A stretch of 11,998 nucleotides of DNA from an uncultured Lachnospiraceae bacterium (GCA_946538445.1 CAMNGO010000049.1:1-11998), one strand, 5' to 3'. Positions 1-6,733 are shown, numbered from the stretch's first letter. Notes: generated by a model not told the origin, from the letters alone. Numbers and translations are program-made.

Positions 1-1
1 G

Positions 2-73
2 GAGAATTATGAGAAGGGGATGAAGAGATATCGGCAGACTTACAGTTGGGGACAGAGGGAAAAAACGGAGTAA
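2..73 (+). CDS. C-terminal tail of an unidentified upstream gene (partial)
   Basis: This reading frame is open from the window edge to a TAA at 71-73. It would encode a very basic and polar tail of 23 residues ending in GQREKTE. The position just before a TadB-like gene makes a CpaF/TadA-type pilus motor ATPase the natural candidate, but nothing in this fragment identifies that family. The call rests only on the open frame and on context. It could also be non-coding spacer. Confidence 0.3.
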   Translation, partial: ENYEKGMKRYRQTYSWGQREKTE

Positions 74-75
74 GA

Positions 76-89
76 CCGGTTATAACCGG
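76..89. repeat. 14-bp perfect palindrome CCGGTTATAACCGG
   Basis: A perfect 14-bp palindrome starts two bases after the stop codon of the partial upstream frame and lies about 30 bases before the TadB-like start. It could be a protein-binding site. It is too symmetrical, with no loop, to be a good RNA hairpin, and no T-run follows. No function can be assigned. It also lies in an open stretch of the TadB frame, so it may be part of a longer TadB N-terminus. Confidence 0.4.
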
Positions 90-119
90 ACAAGGGCCCT
101 GGAGTGGATTGCCGGTGAG

Positions 120-806
120 ATGGGAATCTGCTTCCTGTCCTACTTGTGGTACGACAGCCGGTATTGGTTTTTCTTCCTGCAGGTCCTTCTGATACCTTAT
201 GGATATTATCTGCACAATAGAAGAATAATTAACAGGAAGAGGCAATATGAGAGGGGATTTTATGAGCTTCTCCAATCCATGCTGCCTTCCTTGCAGGCCG
301 GCTACTCTCTGGAGAATGCCTGCATAGCCGCTTACCGGGAACTGAGAGAGGTTGACGGAGAGGACCATGCCTTCGTGGTGCAGATGGCCCTGGTGGTCCA
401 GGGTATCGGGGTTCATATCCCGGTGGAAGACCTGTTTCTTGAGATGGCATCCGCCACGGACAGCGAGGATATCCATCAGTTTGCGGTTGTCCTGGAGATT
501 CTGAAAAATATGGGAGGCAATTCCGTGGAGATTTTGAGAAATTCCATGATCCGGATCCAGAAGAAGATGGAGACCACAGAGGAGATCAGAACTATCCTGA
601 GTGGCAAGATTTACGAGAAAAATCTGATGCTTCTGATGCCTTTTTTCCTGATGATCTACCTGAGAGTCAGCAATGGCAGTTATCTGGATATGCTCTACCA
701 TACCCTTCCCGGACGCCTGGTCATGACCCTGGCCCTGGCGGGAATCATTGTCTGTTTTTATTGGAGTGAATGTATCATGAAGATTTCGCGGGATGTTTAT
801 GTCTGA
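120..806 (+). CDS. TadB-like pilus assembly membrane protein (type II secretion F domain)
   Basis: The product is an inner-membrane platform protein of a Tad/Flp pilus, expected to sit over the motor ATPase and work as a pair with the TadC-like protein next to it. The 228 residues show a hydrophobic N-terminal segment (about 15-30), a cytoplasmic helical T2SSF-like domain (about 49-165) and two C-terminal membrane segments (about 167-181 and 199-217). Family-typical stretches are LLQSMLPSLQAGYSLENA near 50-67 and the EILKNMGGNS helix-turn near 126-135. The start is uncertain. GGTGAG lies directly against the ATG, too close for a normal ribosome site, and the frame stays open upstream to a TGA at 21-23 with no ATG, GTG or TTG in it, only CTG 99 and ATT 108. 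The true N-terminus may therefore be slightly longer. The next gene follows after 26 bases. The T2SSF assignment is firm; the name TadB rests on order and size. Confidence 0.85.
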   Translation: MGICFLSYLWYDSRYWFFFLQVLLIPYGYYLHNRRIINRKRQYERGFYELLQSMLPSLQAGYSLENACIAAYRELREVDGEDHAFVVQMALVVQGIGVHIPVEDLFLEMASATDSEDIHQFAVVLEILKNMGGNSVEILRNSMIRIQKKMETTEEIRTILSGKIYEKNLMLLMPFFLMIYLRVSNGSYLDMLYHTLPGRLVMTLALAGIIVCFYWSECIMKISRDVYV

Positions 807-832
807 CCGGTCTGGGAAGGAGTGGGACGGCG

Positions 833-2218
833 ATGAATGGCTGGAGAAAAAAGGGTGAGAAAAGGAAAACAGAGAGGGGATACCGGATTTCCTTATGGAT
901 CTTCCGGCACCTGCCGACTGCTTTTCGCAGGGCTTGGAGACGTTTTCTGGAACCGTCATTTCGTGATGATTCCATCAGCAGCCGGGAGAACCGTATGGCA
1001 TTGGAACAGTTTCAGCTGGGGCAGATACGTATCCTGTTTCGGGGAATCGTTCTGGTTTTCTCCGTGATTTTGATCCTGGCTGTTACCGATTGCCTTACCA
1101 AAAAATTTAATTTTATCAGAAATTCCTTCGGGAGAGGAGAGAAGGAGATACAGCTGGAACTGGAGGATGGGGGAGAGAAGAAAGAAATCTCTTTTATTCT
1201 GGAGGAACAGAAACTGACGAAGGCTGAAGAAGAAAAGATTTTCCGGGATTTTTTCCTGGAATTGAAAAAGGAGATCAAAGGGAAAAACAAATCCCTGCAG
1301 TCGGTAACTACCTCTCTGAACTTTGTCGAGAAACTGGAGGGGTATCCCTTTCAGATTACTTACGAACCGGAAGATATGCTATTAATTGACTGGGGCGGGA
1401 ATCTGGGGGAGGAAGGCTTAAAGATCCCGGAAGGAAAGTCGGAGAGCACTGCGATTCTTGTGGAAGCTGTCTATAAAGATTACACCCGGCATGAGAGGAT
1501 CCCGGTGAGGATCCTCCCTCAGAGGAAGGCCTCCGTAAGTGTTTTTGAACGATTTCAGGAAGCCCTGATCCACAGGGAAGCTTCCTCGAGGGACTATCAG
1601 AATTTCTCAGTGGATACTTCTTGGAAAGAGGTCACTGTGAAGGAGGCTTCCAGAGAGAACCTGTGGAAGATACCAGCTTTATTGCTGGGGATTATGGTAT
1701 TGCTCCTTGTGAGGAACCATAGCAGGATTGGTGAAAAGAAGCAGGAACGCCATAAACAGAATATGGAAGATTTCCCACTGATCGTTCATTTGCTGACTCT
1801 TTATATGGGAGCCGGGTTATCCTTTCCCAATGCTGTGGAACGCATCTGCAAAGATTATGAGAAAAGTGTGGAAGTCCGGGAACGGAGGTATGCTTTTGAG
1901 CAGATGCGCATGATGAATCATTGTCTGCATATGGGGCTGCGCCCCGGGGAAGTATGTCAGGAATGGGGAAATCACTTTCAGGAGAAGGTTTACGGCAGGT
2001 TTGCCATGCTCCTGATTCAGAGCTTCTCCAAAGGAGCCCGGGAGATTCGTTCCATGATGGAGAAGGAGCAGCAGGAAGCCTTCCAGGTACAGATCGATTA
2101 CATAAGGCGAGAAGGGGAGGAGGCTTCCACGAGGCTCTTGTTCCCTATGATCCTCCTCCTCTTCATCACCATGATCCTGGTGATGTTTCCGGCCTTCATG
2201 CAATTTTATGGGATCTAG
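833..2218 (+). CDS. TadC-like pilus assembly protein with a large extracytoplasmic insertion
   Basis: This is the second T2SSF-type platform protein of the pilus. I chose ATG 833 (461 residues) over ATG 770 because AAGGAG at 817-822 sits ten bases before it, whereas 770 has no well-spaced ribosome site and would overlap the previous gene. Numbered from 833, there is a basic cytoplasmic N-terminus, membrane segment 1 (about 66-84), a roughly 190-residue soluble charged segment (about 88-278), membrane segment 2 (about 280-293), a T2SSF-like helical domain (about 315-430) and a C-terminal membrane segment (about 435-455). The T2SSF part contains LLTLYMGAGLSFPNAVERI, the usual hairpin of the family. 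The soluble segment has beta-strand-like patterns (FQITYEPEDMLLIDWGG, then two more strand-like runs) that resemble a degenerate bacterial Ig-like fold; this is my inference. With one membrane segment before it, the insertion should face outward. A typical TadC is near 300 residues, so this one is unusually long. Confidence 0.85.
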   Translation: MNGWRKKGEKRKTERGYRISLWIFRHLPTAFRRAWRRFLEPSFRDDSISSRENRMALEQFQLGQIRILFRGIVLVFSVILILAVTDCLTKKFNFIRNSFGRGEKEIQLELEDGGEKKEISFILEEQKLTKAEEEKIFRDFFLELKKEIKGKNKSLQSVTTSLNFVEKLEGYPFQITYEPEDMLLIDWGGNLGEEGLKIPEGKSESTAILVEAVYKDYTRHERIPVRILPQRKASVSVFERFQEALIHREASSRDYQNFSVDTSWKEVTVKEASRENLWKIPALLLGIMVLLLVRNHSRIGEKKQERHKQNMEDFPLIVHLLTLYMGAGLSFPNAVERICKDYEKSVEVRERRYAFEQMRMMNHCLHMGLRPGEVCQEWGNHFQEKVYGRFAMLLIQSFSKGAREIRSMMEKEQQEAFQVQIDYIRREGEEASTRLLFPMILLLFITMILVMFPAFMQFYGI

Positions 2219-2238
2219 ATTCTATGGGATCCAGATTC
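2207..2238. repeat. 16-bp imperfect tandem duplication across the TadC-like stop codon
   Basis: TATGGGATCTAGATTC (2207-2222) is followed directly by TATGGGATCCAGATTC (2223-2238), differing at one base. The first copy contains the TAG stop of the TadC-like gene (2216-2218). The second copy carries CAG at the matching place. It looks like a local slippage or duplication event. Confidence 0.7.
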
Positions 2239-2249
2239 AGTGATATGCT

Positions 2250-2282
2250 GTTTTATGGGTCTTCGGACCGTTTTCATAAAAC
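2250..2282 (+). other. Intercistronic hairpin with TTCG tetraloop before the pilin gene
   Basis: GTTTTATG (2250-2257) pairs with CATAAAAC (2275-2282). Inside it, GGTC (2258-2261) pairs with GACC (2266-2269) across a TTCG tetraloop, leaving GTTTT (2270-2274) as a bulge. No T-run follows, so it does not look like a standard terminator. Such hairpins often serve as processing or RNA-stability elements ahead of a highly expressed pilin gene. That role is an inference. Confidence 0.5.
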
Positions 2283-2305
2283 ATAGTTACAGAAGAGAAA
2301 AATGA

Positions 2306-2335
2306 TTGTCCCCGGCGATTTCGATTAAATATCAT
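2306..2335 (+). promoter_or_regulatory. Weak candidate promoter for the pilin gene
   Basis: TTGTCC (2306-2311) and TATCAT (2330-2335) are separated by 18 bases in the 174-base gap before the pilin start. Each box matches the sigma-A consensus in four of six positions. The size of this gap, compared with the tight packing of the rest of the operon, suggests separate control of the pilin. The boxes alone are weak evidence. Confidence 0.25.
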
Positions 2336-2392
2336 GTAACAAGTAGTGAGAAGATGATTTTACTGTGAGATTAGATGATGGGAGGTGAACAG

Positions 2393-2557
2393 ATGCTTCA
2401 TGATTTTTTATCGGATGAGAGTGGAATGGGTGTCGTTGAGGTTATATTGATCATCGTTGTTCTGATCGGACTGGTGATCATCTTTCAGACGAACATCAAG
2501 AATGTCGTATCGACGATTTTCAATACGATTAACAGCAATGTGGGCAAGATTAAATGA
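2393..2557 (+). CDS. Flp1-like type IVb pilin
   Basis: This is the probable major pilin subunit. It is 54 residues from ATG 2393, chosen because GGAGGTGA (2381-2388) sits at ideal spacing before it; ATGs at 2375 and 2378 lie upstream of that site and are unlikely. The short leader MLHDFLSDESG ends in Gly11. The mature part starts MGVVE, with Glu at +5, the residue needed for prepilin peptidase cleavage and assembly. A single hydrophobic helix runs from about 14 to 31, followed by a short polar amphipathic tail rich in Asn and Val. Length and pattern fit the Flp1-like pilins of Clostridia. The mature subunit would be 43 residues. It lies between the assembly platform genes and the DUF5702 gene, which overlaps its 3' end. 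Confidence 0.88.
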   Translation: MLHDFLSDESGMGVVEVILIIVVLIGLVIIFQTNIKNVVSTIFNTINSNVGKIK

Positions 2558-4052
2558 TTGTTCCGGACAGATTACTGTCTTCCTTTCTCTGCTTTTCTTC
2601 CTGATGCTTGGAATCGGTTTCCTCGTTTTCGGGGGAATGAGAGAGTATGCAAAAGCATCCATGGTGGAGGAAGCTTTTGACCTGGCCGGAGAAGATATTC
2701 TGGCTCAGTATGACAGACCCCTCTTTGACAGGTACCATATTTTCCTGATGGATCCCAGAGAAGGGGCGGATATCATCTCTGACGGGAAAAATCTTGTGGA
2801 GAGTCATTTGTCATCAGGAGGTTTTTTCACCGGGCTGGAGTCAGAGATCGGTCTGGATGCCAGCAAAAAAGCTTTGGATGACAACGGAAAGGAATTGCTG
2901 GATCAGATAAAAAGATGGGAGACTTGCCAGGGGATAAAAAAACTGCCGGAGATATTGAATGAATTGCAAAAGAGCCTGAAGTATGGTTCTTCAGAGAAAA
3001 TACTGCCCGAACCGGGAAGAGAAGACACCGTCTCTTCTCCACCGGCTTCCGAAAAACCGGTGGCATCTGAGGAGGAAAAAAAGATCAGGAAAAACTGGAA
3101 AGAGTGGAAGAAGGTATTGGGATCCATCCTTCATTCAGGAATTCTTCTTTATGTGGTGGATGACCAGAGCTCCATCTCTTCCCTCCAGCTGGCTTCCAGG
3201 CAATCCCTGCCTTCCGGGAACCGTTGGAGAGATAGGATTACATTCCGTCTGGAGGATTTTTCTATCACCGGTCTTCCCCAATTGAAACAACTGTGTCAGG
3301 AAGGGACACAATCCCTGAAAAACGATTCTCTGCTCAGCTCAGACGGGTATCTGATTCCCTACATTTTTGAATGTTTTACCCATTATAAGAGAAAAGACAG
3401 GGAGAAGGATCACCGGTTGGACTATGAGATCGAATATCTGATCGGAGGAAAAACAAAAGATAAAGGAAACCTGAAGTATGTGGCGGATCAGATGTTCCTG
3501 ATGCGCTTTCTTACTAATTACACGTATGCTTTAAATGATCCGGAGATTAAAAGCCAGGCAGATTTCATGGCACTGGCATTGGCAGGACTATTCGGAATGC
3601 CCGAAGGGATGGAAGCAGTATCCATGTTGCTGATCGCCTCCCTTAGCTGCGGGGAATCTCTGCTGGAAGTCAGGGCTTTGTTTTCCGGGGAGAAAGTGGC
3701 CCTGATAAAAACACGGGATAACTGGAATCTGACCTTTGCTAATGCAGTCACGAAGATAAAGGACCGGTCAGAGATCATTAGAGTGAAGAAAGGAGTCAAT
3801 TACCAGCAATACCTGGCTTTGTTGCTTGTAGTACGGTCCGCAGGCCGAAGATTATTATATCGCATGATGGATATCATGCAATGTAATGTCAGCCTGGAAG
3901 AACCGGAATTCCTGATGAAAGAATGTATCTTTTCTTTCTCATGGACGGGAGATCATTCCTGGACTCCCTTTTATCGGAGGCTTATTGCATTTGGACTGGC
4001 GAATGAGGGAAATTACTCTCTTCATATAAGCAGGACCGTATCTTACCGATAA
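2538..4052 (+). CDS. DUF5702 membrane-anchored Tad-locus protein
   Basis: This protein of unknown function belongs to a family found beside Flp1-like pilins and TadE-like proteins in Clostridia. From ATG 2538 it has 504 residues; an earlier in-frame ATG at 2502 would add 12 residues and overlap the pilin gene by 56 bases instead of 20. Neither has a clear ribosome site, so coupling to pilin translation is likely. The N-terminus reads G10-QITVF followed by a membrane helix (about 12-32). This resembles a pilin-type segment, but Phe replaces the Glu expected at +5. The remaining protein is predicted to be outside the membrane. It has the family stretch YDRPLFDRYHIFLMD (about 58-72), a Pro/Ser/Glu-rich linker near 150-185, and a C-terminal region with YQQYLALLLV and RMMDIMQCNV typical of DUF5702. 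I infer a surface or tip-associated assembly role. No enzyme motif was seen. Confidence 0.8.
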   Translation: MWARLNDCSGQITVFLSLLFFLMLGIGFLVFGGMREYAKASMVEEAFDLAGEDILAQYDRPLFDRYHIFLMDPREGADIISDGKNLVESHLSSGGFFTGLESEIGLDASKKALDDNGKELLDQIKRWETCQGIKKLPEILNELQKSLKYGSSEKILPEPGREDTVSSPPASEKPVASEEEKKIRKNWKEWKKVLGSILHSGILLYVVDDQSSISSLQLASRQSLPSGNRWRDRITFRLEDFSITGLPQLKQLCQEGTQSLKNDSLLSSDGYLIPYIFECFTHYKRKDREKDHRLDYEIEYLIGGKTKDKGNLKYVADQMFLMRFLTNYTYALNDPEIKSQADFMALALAGLFGMPEGMEAVSMLLIASLSCGESLLEVRALFSGEKVALIKTRDNWNLTFANAVTKIKDRSEIIRVKKGVNYQQYLALLLVVRSAGRRLLYRMMDIMQCNVSLEEPEFLMKECIFSFSWTGDHSWTPFYRRLIAFGLANEGNYSLHISRTVSYR

Positions 4053-4087
4053 ACGATCATGAGAAGAGAAGGGGGTGGGGTGACTAT

Positions 4088-4990
4088 ATGTCTGATCCTT
4101 TGAAAGGCAAATATTTTATGAATAATAAAACAGCTCTCCAGGCACAGGCACGATTTGGATCAGAAGATATGATTCCCCACCCTGTCAGCCGTGACAGGGG
4201 CTCTGCGACTGTTGAGGCTGCCCTGGTTCTTCCTTTCTTTCTGTGTGCTATATGTACATTGTGTACGATCGCCCAGTTTATTTTGGCTGAAACCTCCATC
4301 TATCATGCGACGATACAAACCGCCCGCGTCTATGCGAAGCAGGAATCTGTGCCTGAGAGAAAGAACACCCATGGAGATAAGGGAGAAGATGACAACCGTA
4401 AGAAACTGAAACAATTAGGAGGCATACTAAGTATTAAAGTAGTCTTTACGAATTATCTCGATAAAAAGGCAGTGAATTCTTCCTTTGTGATAGGGGGCAG
4501 AGGAGGTATCCTTCTGTCACAGGAATCCGGGGAGGACCATGTCAGCTTGAAAGCCCGATATGCACTCAAAGTGCCGGTTCCCTTTTTTAAATGGTTTATT
4601 CTTCGCCGTACCATCCAGGTGTCCTGCCGAAAGTTTACCGGCTACATCCCTCATGTTGGGGAGGAGGGGGATGAGGAGGATGATACGGTGTACGTGGCCC
4701 AGTATGGCAAAGTTTATCATACCAGTCTAAGCTGCAGTCATCTGACAATACGCATGACCAATCCCAACCAGGTAAAAAAAGTCCTGGGAAGCAACCATTA
4801 TCGTAAATGTGAGAAATGCATCAGAGCCGGGCAGCAGCCGGAGCAGCTTTATTATACCAAGTATGGTGATTGCTATCATTCGACCTTGTCTTGCAGCGGT
4901 TTAAAAAGATCCGTCCGTCTGATGAAGAAGAGTGAAATCTCGGGAATGAGGATATGTTCAGAATGTGGAAAGAAGCATGGAAAGAAATAG
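4088..4990 (+). CDS. TadE-like pseudopilin with two C-terminal Ada-like Cys/His modules
   Basis: This is a minor pilin-like protein of 300 residues. GGTGGGGTGA (4074-4083) supports ATG 4088. The basic leader ends at Gly38, followed by S-A-T-V-E43, the prepilin cleavage signature with Glu at +5, then a membrane helix (about 41-66). The middle (about 70-190) is a TadE-like extracytoplasmic region. After an acidic linker (192-199, EEGDEEDD) come two similar modules. The first has Y210-H211, C216, C241 and C244. The second has Y263-H264, C269, C290 and C293. Both follow the order aromatic-H-x4-C, then CxxC 20-24 residues later, and start with VYVAQYGKVYH or LYYTKYGDCYH. This resembles the Ada-type metal-binding motif found on many secreted or DNA-related proteins. 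Zinc binding is inferred. The 3' end overlaps the next gene by 37 bases. Confidence 0.85.
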   Translation: MSDPLKGKYFMNNKTALQAQARFGSEDMIPHPVSRDRGSATVEAALVLPFFLCAICTLCTIAQFILAETSIYHATIQTARVYAKQESVPERKNTHGDKGEDDNRKKLKQLGGILSIKVVFTNYLDKKAVNSSFVIGGRGGILLSQESGEDHVSLKARYALKVPVPFFKWFILRRTIQVSCRKFTGYIPHVGEEGDEEDDTVYVAQYGKVYHTSLSCSHLTIRMTNPNQVKKVLGSNHYRKCEKCIRAGQQPEQLYYTKYGDCYHSTLSCSGLKRSVRLMKKSEISGMRICSECGKKHGKK

Positions 4991-5421
4991 ACAGAATATG
5001 GATCCTGGAGGATGGTGCCACCGTGGTGGAAACTGCGATTATCGTTCCTATGATATGGATTATGATCATGGGTAGTATACTCCTGTTTTTCTTTTTCTTT
5101 GATATGGGAGTGATACGAAGTGAGACGGTACGTAGCGCCCAGGAGCTCTCTGAAGATTGGAGAGAGGGAAAGAAAAATTCCCTCCGGAAGCAGAAAGAAG
5201 TGCTTGGAAAGAGAATCCGTGAACGGCTGATTCTTGCGGATCTGGATTCCTGCACTCTGGCGCTTTCTCTTGGCACTGTTACCGCAAGAGCGGACATCCG
5301 CTTTTTCTTAGGGGGGAAAGGACTTACTTTTACGGGTACGTCAAAGGTTGCTGTAGACAATCGCGAAGACTGGATTCGCATTATGACATGGAAATCTACG
5401 GGGAAGGGGGAAGAAAAATAG
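4954..5421 (+). CDS. TadE-like pseudopilin
   Basis: This is the second minor pilin-like protein, 155 residues. Gly21 is followed by A-T-V-V-E26, again with Glu at +5, then a membrane helix (about 23-50) that includes five consecutive Phe near 45-49. The remaining ~100 residues are extracytoplasmic and have no Cys/His module. The start may be ATG 4954 or ATG 4963; GAGGA at 4948-4952 is better spaced for 4963, while GGGA at 4942-4945 would suit 4954. It begins inside the previous gene and ends inside the next one as drawn, which points to translational coupling. The TadE family assignment rests on the leader motif, size and context, as the C-terminal region diverges quickly in this family. Confidence 0.8.
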   Translation: MFRMWKEAWKEIDRIWILEDGATVVETAIIVPMIWIMIMGSILLFFFFFDMGVIRSETVRSAQELSEDWREGKKNSLRKQKEVLGKRIRERLILADLDSCTLALSLGTVTARADIRFFLGGKGLTFTGTSKVAVDNREDWIRIMTWKSTGKGEEK

Positions 5422-6692
5422 AACTTGTGAAAGAAGACCTACATATCTACATGGTCTGTGATTTTAAAGAGAACCGGTACTATAGGACGACAGAGGTACC
5501 CATGATCCGCTGCAACAAGCTTGAATCTTTTCTGCCGCTACAGATTAGAGACACCGATGGAAAAAAGGCCGTGTATTATGAGATTACAGGACGTTGTACC
5601 CTCCCGACCTGGGTGGAATCAAGAAAGACAGGCTATGAAGAATGCCGACGCATATTGCAGGGAATCCGTCAGATGTTCTCAGACATTGAAGAATATCTGC
5701 TTTCGTTGAATCAGGTAAGTTTTAGTATAGATGAGATCTTTGTAGATGAAAAGGGAAGACTTCTATGGCTGTATACACCCTTCCATGAGGAGGACATTCA
5801 AAAGAAGATGGAGGATCTGTTGCTTTTTATTCTATCGGTGTTGGACTATCACGACAGGAAGGCTTTGGACCTGGTTTATCATAATCTTCACCGCATGAAA
5901 AGAGAAGGCGTACGTCAGATGCTTCTGGAGGATCCGACGGAATATACGGAAAACCGGCCCGATGCCGGTTTATGTGCAGACTCCTCCTCTGAGATTCCGT
6001 CTGAATTCAATGAAGATGTATCTTCCAGCCGGAAAGATATAAAGATCCGTCCTTTTCCTGTCCAGCTCCTGCTGCCTTTGGCTGCAGATCTGGCGGCATT
6101 TTTCTACTTATGCTATTGTGTTTCCATCAGGGGAGCCACCCCCTTTCTGACCATCTGCCTTACAGTAGCTATTTTGGCTTTTGCTATCTTGCTTGCTGCA
6201 GGGATGAGATTATTTATAGTGAAGAAGGATACCGGAACTGTGGATTCCGGACCGAAGGGAAAGGTAAACCATGCTCTGGGGGAATGGCGAGAAGATATCC
6301 CTGAAAAATGGAAAGAAGATTTTCGGGAGAGATGGGAGAATGAGAGCTATGATGAGACAGTTTTTCTTAGTTTATCCACCTGCTCTGATAAGCCGGTATT
6401 ATCATCCAGTCATTCCGATGAATCTATAGAAATCCAGGTTTTCCCCTTCTATATCGGAAGTGAAGCCGGATTAAACCAGCTTTCCGTCAAAAACAGGGCT
6501 GTCAGCAGACAACATGCCGTTATTGTCAGAGGGGAGACAGGAGACTATTATCTGAAAGATCTGAATTCGAAAAATGGAACCAGTGTAAACAGGAAAAAAG
6601 CCTTGCCGGAAGAGATGGTTTTATTAAAGGATGGGGATGAGATTTCTTTTGCCGATGACCTGTGGACCTTTCATCATAAGAAGAAGGATTAA
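5388..6692 (+). CDS. DUF6382 and FHA domain membrane protein
   Basis: This is a probable phospho-dependent regulator or adaptor of the pilus system, 434 residues. The N-terminal ~180 residues match the DUF6382 pattern, with YYEITGRCTL near 63-72 and EEYLLSLNQVSFSIDEIF near 101-118. A polar linker follows (182-222), then two membrane helices (about 224-247 and 252-275) that place both ends in the cytoplasm. A Trp-containing octapeptide repeat lies at 299-322. The C-terminal FHA domain (about 349-430) keeps S373-R374-x-H376 and N396-G397-T398, the residues that bind phosphothreonine peptides. IGS replaces the usual IGR in the first strand turn. The start is not fixed. ATG 5388 overlaps the previous gene by 34 bases, while GTG 5427, five bases after that gene's stop, has GAAGGGGGAAG upstream and is a fair alternative. 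No kinase is visible in the window. Confidence 0.85.
   Translation: MEIYGEGGRKIELVKEDLHIYMVCDFKENRYYRTTEVPMIRCNKLESFLPLQIRDTDGKKAVYYEITGRCTLPTWVESRKTGYEECRRILQGIRQMFSDIEEYLLSLNQVSFSIDEIFVDEKGRLLWLYTPFHEEDIQKKMEDLLLFILSVLDYHDRKALDLVYHNLHRMKREGVRQMLLEDPTEYTENRPDAGLCADSSSEIPSEFNEDVSSSRKDIKIRPFPVQLLLPLAADLAAFFYLCYCVSIRGATPFLTICLTVAILAFAILLAAGMRLFIVKKDTGTVDSGPKGKVNHALGEWREDIPEKWKEDFRERWENESYDETVFLSLSTCSDKPVLSSSHSDESIEIQVFPFYIGSEAGLNQLSVKNRAVSRQHAVIVRGETGDYYLKDLNSKNGTSVNRKKALPEEMVLLKDGDEISFADDLWTFHHKKKD
6282..6353 (+). repeat. Three tandem octapeptide repeats in the FHA protein linker
   Basis: Residues 299-322 read EWREDIPE, KWKEDFRE and RWENESYD. Each unit has Trp at position 2 followed by a charged run, with the third more degenerate. 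They lie between the second membrane helix and the FHA domain. An amphipathic membrane-surface helix or a spacer would fit. The DNA itself is not strongly repeated, so this is a protein-level repeat. Confidence 0.55.
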
Positions 6693-6704
6693 GTCCGTGC
6701 CTTT

Positions 6705-6733
6705 TTGACAGCTTTTTGGACTAGGCGTATAAT
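6705..6733 (+). promoter_or_regulatory. Perfect consensus sigma-A promoter of nrdG
   Basis: TTGACA (6705-6710) and TATAAT (6728-6733) are separated by exactly 17 bases, a full match to the housekeeping consensus. Transcription should start near 6740, giving a leader of about 20 bases with the ribosome site AGGAGG at 6747-6752, eight bases before GTG 6761. A 6-bp inverted repeat, GGACTA (6718-6723) and TAGTCC (6733-6738), brackets the -10 box and may be an operator. Confidence 0.88.
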
